Source of the DNA: Streptomyces nigrescens
Lineage (GTDB): Bacteria; Actinomycetota; Actinomycetes; Streptomycetales; Streptomycetaceae
Direction of reading: 5' to 3'
Length of the DNA stretch: 64,000 nt
NCBI GenBank assembly: GCA_024349765.1
Contig: AP026073.1
Coordinates: 1,984,001-2,048,000, forward strand
The stretch's first letter is position 1. Every line of letters starts with the position of its first letter. Made by a program: the position numbers and the translations under genes. Positions 61,657 through 64,000 of this stretch are shown here, in pieces. The notes under the pieces were generated by a model that did not search any database, was not told the origin of the DNA, and worked only from the letters and a program-made list of their open reading frames with translations.

Positions 61657-61723
61657 GGAAGCACGCGCCATCGGCGTGATCAGCGGCGTCCACGCACCGC
61701 TGCTGGTCGCGGTGGCGCTCGGC

Positions 61724-61753
61724 CCGGCGCACCGACCACGGTCGGTGCGCCGG
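61724..61753 (+). terminator. Perfect inverted repeat after the citrate transporter
   Basis: 14-bp arms (CCGGCGCACCGACC at 61724-61737, complement at 61740-61753) with only 2 bp between, 67 bp after the stop. As RNA it makes a very stable hairpin; as DNA it could also be an operator. Termination is the simpler reading. Confidence 0.6.
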
Positions 61754-61935
61754 CTGCTGGTTTCCGGGGCGGTCGCCGCGTACGGGCAGGGGCGCGGCGG
61801 GCGGGCGGCGGGCGCAAGGCTGCCCCAAGGGACCGTCAGCAGACCCGAAGGGAACCATAAGCGCAGGTCGGCAGGGTGGTGTGCAGCGCGGGACCGGCAC
61901 CGGGCCGGACCCGCAGCGGCAGACGAGGAGCAGCT

Positions 61936-62844
61936 GTGAACACCCCGAACGACACCCGGAACGACGCCCGCACCCCCGTTACCGTCCTCGGCCTCGGCGC
62001 CATGGGCCGGGCGCTGGCCGCCGCCTTCCTGCGGGCCGGGCACCCCACGACCGTCTGGAACCGCACCCCGGGCCGGGCCGGTGAACTCGTCGCCCAGGGT
62101 GCGACGGCGGCGGGCACCGCGGCCGAGGCGGTGGCCGCCGCCCCACTGGTGATCGTCTGCGTGCTCGACTACGACGCGGCCCACGCCATCCTGGAGCCGA
62201 TCGGTGCCCGGCTGTCCGGCCGGGTGCTGGTCAACCTCACCTCCGACACCCCCGAGCGGGCCCGGGCCGCCGCCACCTGGGCCGCCGGGCACGGCATCGA
62301 CTACCTCGACGGCTCGATCATGGTGCCGACCCCGGTCATCGGGAAGCCCGAGGCCATGGTCCTCTACAGCGGTGCCCGCGAGGCGTTCGAGACGTACGAG
62401 ACGACGCTGAAGGCGCTGGGCGGCCGGGCGCCGTTCCTCGGCGAGGACCACGGCACGGCGGCGGTCTACGACCTCTCGCTGCTCGGCTTCTTCTTCTCGG
62501 CGATGGCCGGGCTGGTGCACGGCTTCGCGCTGGCGGAGGCGGAGGGCGTGGCGGCGAAGGACTTCGCACCGTTCACCGGGACGATCGCCGGCATCCTGCC
62601 GCCCATCGCCGCGGGGATGGCCGAGGACCTGGAGCGCGGTGCCTACTCCGGCGACCAGGACAACATCGTCATGGAGGCGACGGGCATCGCGCACGTCCTG
62701 GAGGCGGCCCGGCACCGCGGGCTCAACACCGAGGTGCTCGACGCGGTCAAGGCGCTCGCGGACCGCACCATCGCGGCCGGCCACGGCAATGCCGGATTCA
62801 TCAGCGTCATCGAGGAAATGCGGAGGTCCTCGACAAGCGCGTGA
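61936..62844 (+). CDS. Imine reductase-family NADPH-dependent oxidoreductase
   Basis: A 302-residue beta-hydroxyacid dehydrogenase-fold enzyme. Rossmann motif GLGAMG (19-24) and [11 protein letters not shown], then [17 protein letters not shown], and [24 protein letters not shown], a pattern typical for imine reductases. The usual catalytic Lys of hydroxyacid dehydrogenases is not obvious, as expected in this group. The C-terminal helix [13 protein letters not shown] is also characteristic. The GTG at 61936 follows GAGGAG. It may act on cyclic imines or on keto acids with amines in vivo; the natural substrate is unknown. Confidence 0.88.
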   Translation: MNTPNDTRNDARTPVTVLGLGAMGRALAAAFLRAGHPTTVWNRTPGRAGELVAQGATAAGTAAEAVAAAPLVIVCVLDYDAAHAILEPIGARLSGRVLVNLTSDTPERARAAATWAAGHGIDYLDGSIMVPTPVIGKPEAMVLYSGAREAFETYETTLKALGGRAPFLGEDHGTAAVYDLSLLGFFFSAMAGLVHGFALAEAEGVAAKDFAPFTGTIAGILPPIAAGMAEDLERGAYSGDQDNIVMEATGIAHVLEAARHRGLNTEVLDAVKALADRTIAAGHGNAGFISVIEEMRRSSTSA

Positions 62845-62970
62845 CACCCGTCGGTGCTCCTAGGCTCGTGGTGACCGTCACCGGGGGAGGTGGCGGGGCT
62901 CCCTGGCGGCGGAAAACTACCGGCGCTAGTTTGGGGCGACGACCACCGGCCGGCGCGGGAGGACCACGAC

Positions 62971-64000
<1,030 letters not shown>

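Noticed and set aside
60283-62847. An 854-codon open frame on the minus strand
   Set aside because: Antisense to the citrate transporter and imine reductase genes, with no domain.

Overview
The window is high-GC DNA with typical Streptomyces signatures: GTG/TTG starts, 4-bp ATGA/GTGA gene overlaps, GC-rich hairpin terminators, TAT/Sec-exported hydrolases, streptogrisin-type proteases, an SSI-type inhibitor, an SGNH lipase close to the Streptomyces rimosus enzyme, and a LAxTG (sortase E type) wall-anchored protein. I read it as a chromosomal segment of a Streptomyces or close relative. No rRNA, tRNA, CRISPR array, integrase or intact insertion sequence was seen.

Layout. (1) 1-7674: a GNAT/luciferase-like monooxygenase pair divergent from an amino-acid-type ABC transporter operon that also carries an FAD/NAD(P) protein, an NtaA-type monooxygenase remnant and a DUF1684 protein. 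The gene set recalls the Bacillus ytm/tcy sulfur-compound operon. The operon is broken twice: the second permease has lost about 70 internal residues, and the solute-binding protein is joined out of frame to the C-terminal half of a monooxygenase. (2) 7941-12838: two secreted streptogrisin-like serine proteases around a slipin, then a phosphoesterase and an SSI-type protease inhibitor. (3) 13273-16361: TetR/SDR divergent pair, a SnoaL-like protein and a DUF3533 membrane protein. (4) 16519-21258: a LexA/SOS box followed by dnaE2 and a Y-family polymerase homologue lacking the catalytic carboxylates, i.e. a mutasome-type pair. (5) 21292-35339: mixed metabolism and regulation: PPOX oxidase, secreted lipase, TetR/SRPBCC pair, APC permease/Lrp pair, wall-anchored LPMO, methyltransferase-Nudix fusion, double GNAT, asparagine synthetase, GntR, DDAH, pirin and a GIDE-domain protein.

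(6) 35404-47442: an envelope/exopolysaccharide region. A membrane-anchored XRE protein, a TagC-like secreted protein, an SH3-like secreted protein and a clan GH-A glycoside hydrolase lie beside an operon read on the minus strand: two GT2 glycosyltransferases, a polysaccharide deacetylase and a 1165-residue protein that fuses a Wzx-like flippase to a large multi-membrane GT-C/polymerase-like half. A CelD/FemAB-type acyltransferase sits upstream. This looks like a compact system for making, exporting, deacetylating and trimming an extracellular glycan, and is the best candidate here for an undescribed system.

(7) 47482-59531: membrane proteins, a GDSL lipase, a small basic protein, regulators, an orphan type ISP restriction specificity-domain protein, an MFS transporter whose N-terminus contains a REP-like palindrome, an NmrA/monooxygenase pair with a divergent LysR and paired dyads, and homogentisate dioxygenase with a GntR and a divergent TetR. 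(8) 59535-60095: a non-coding block made of inverted clusters of about 59-bp repeats around a long hairpin. (9) 60217-64000: CitMHS transporter, imine-reductase-family enzyme and an aldehyde dehydrogenase that runs off the window.
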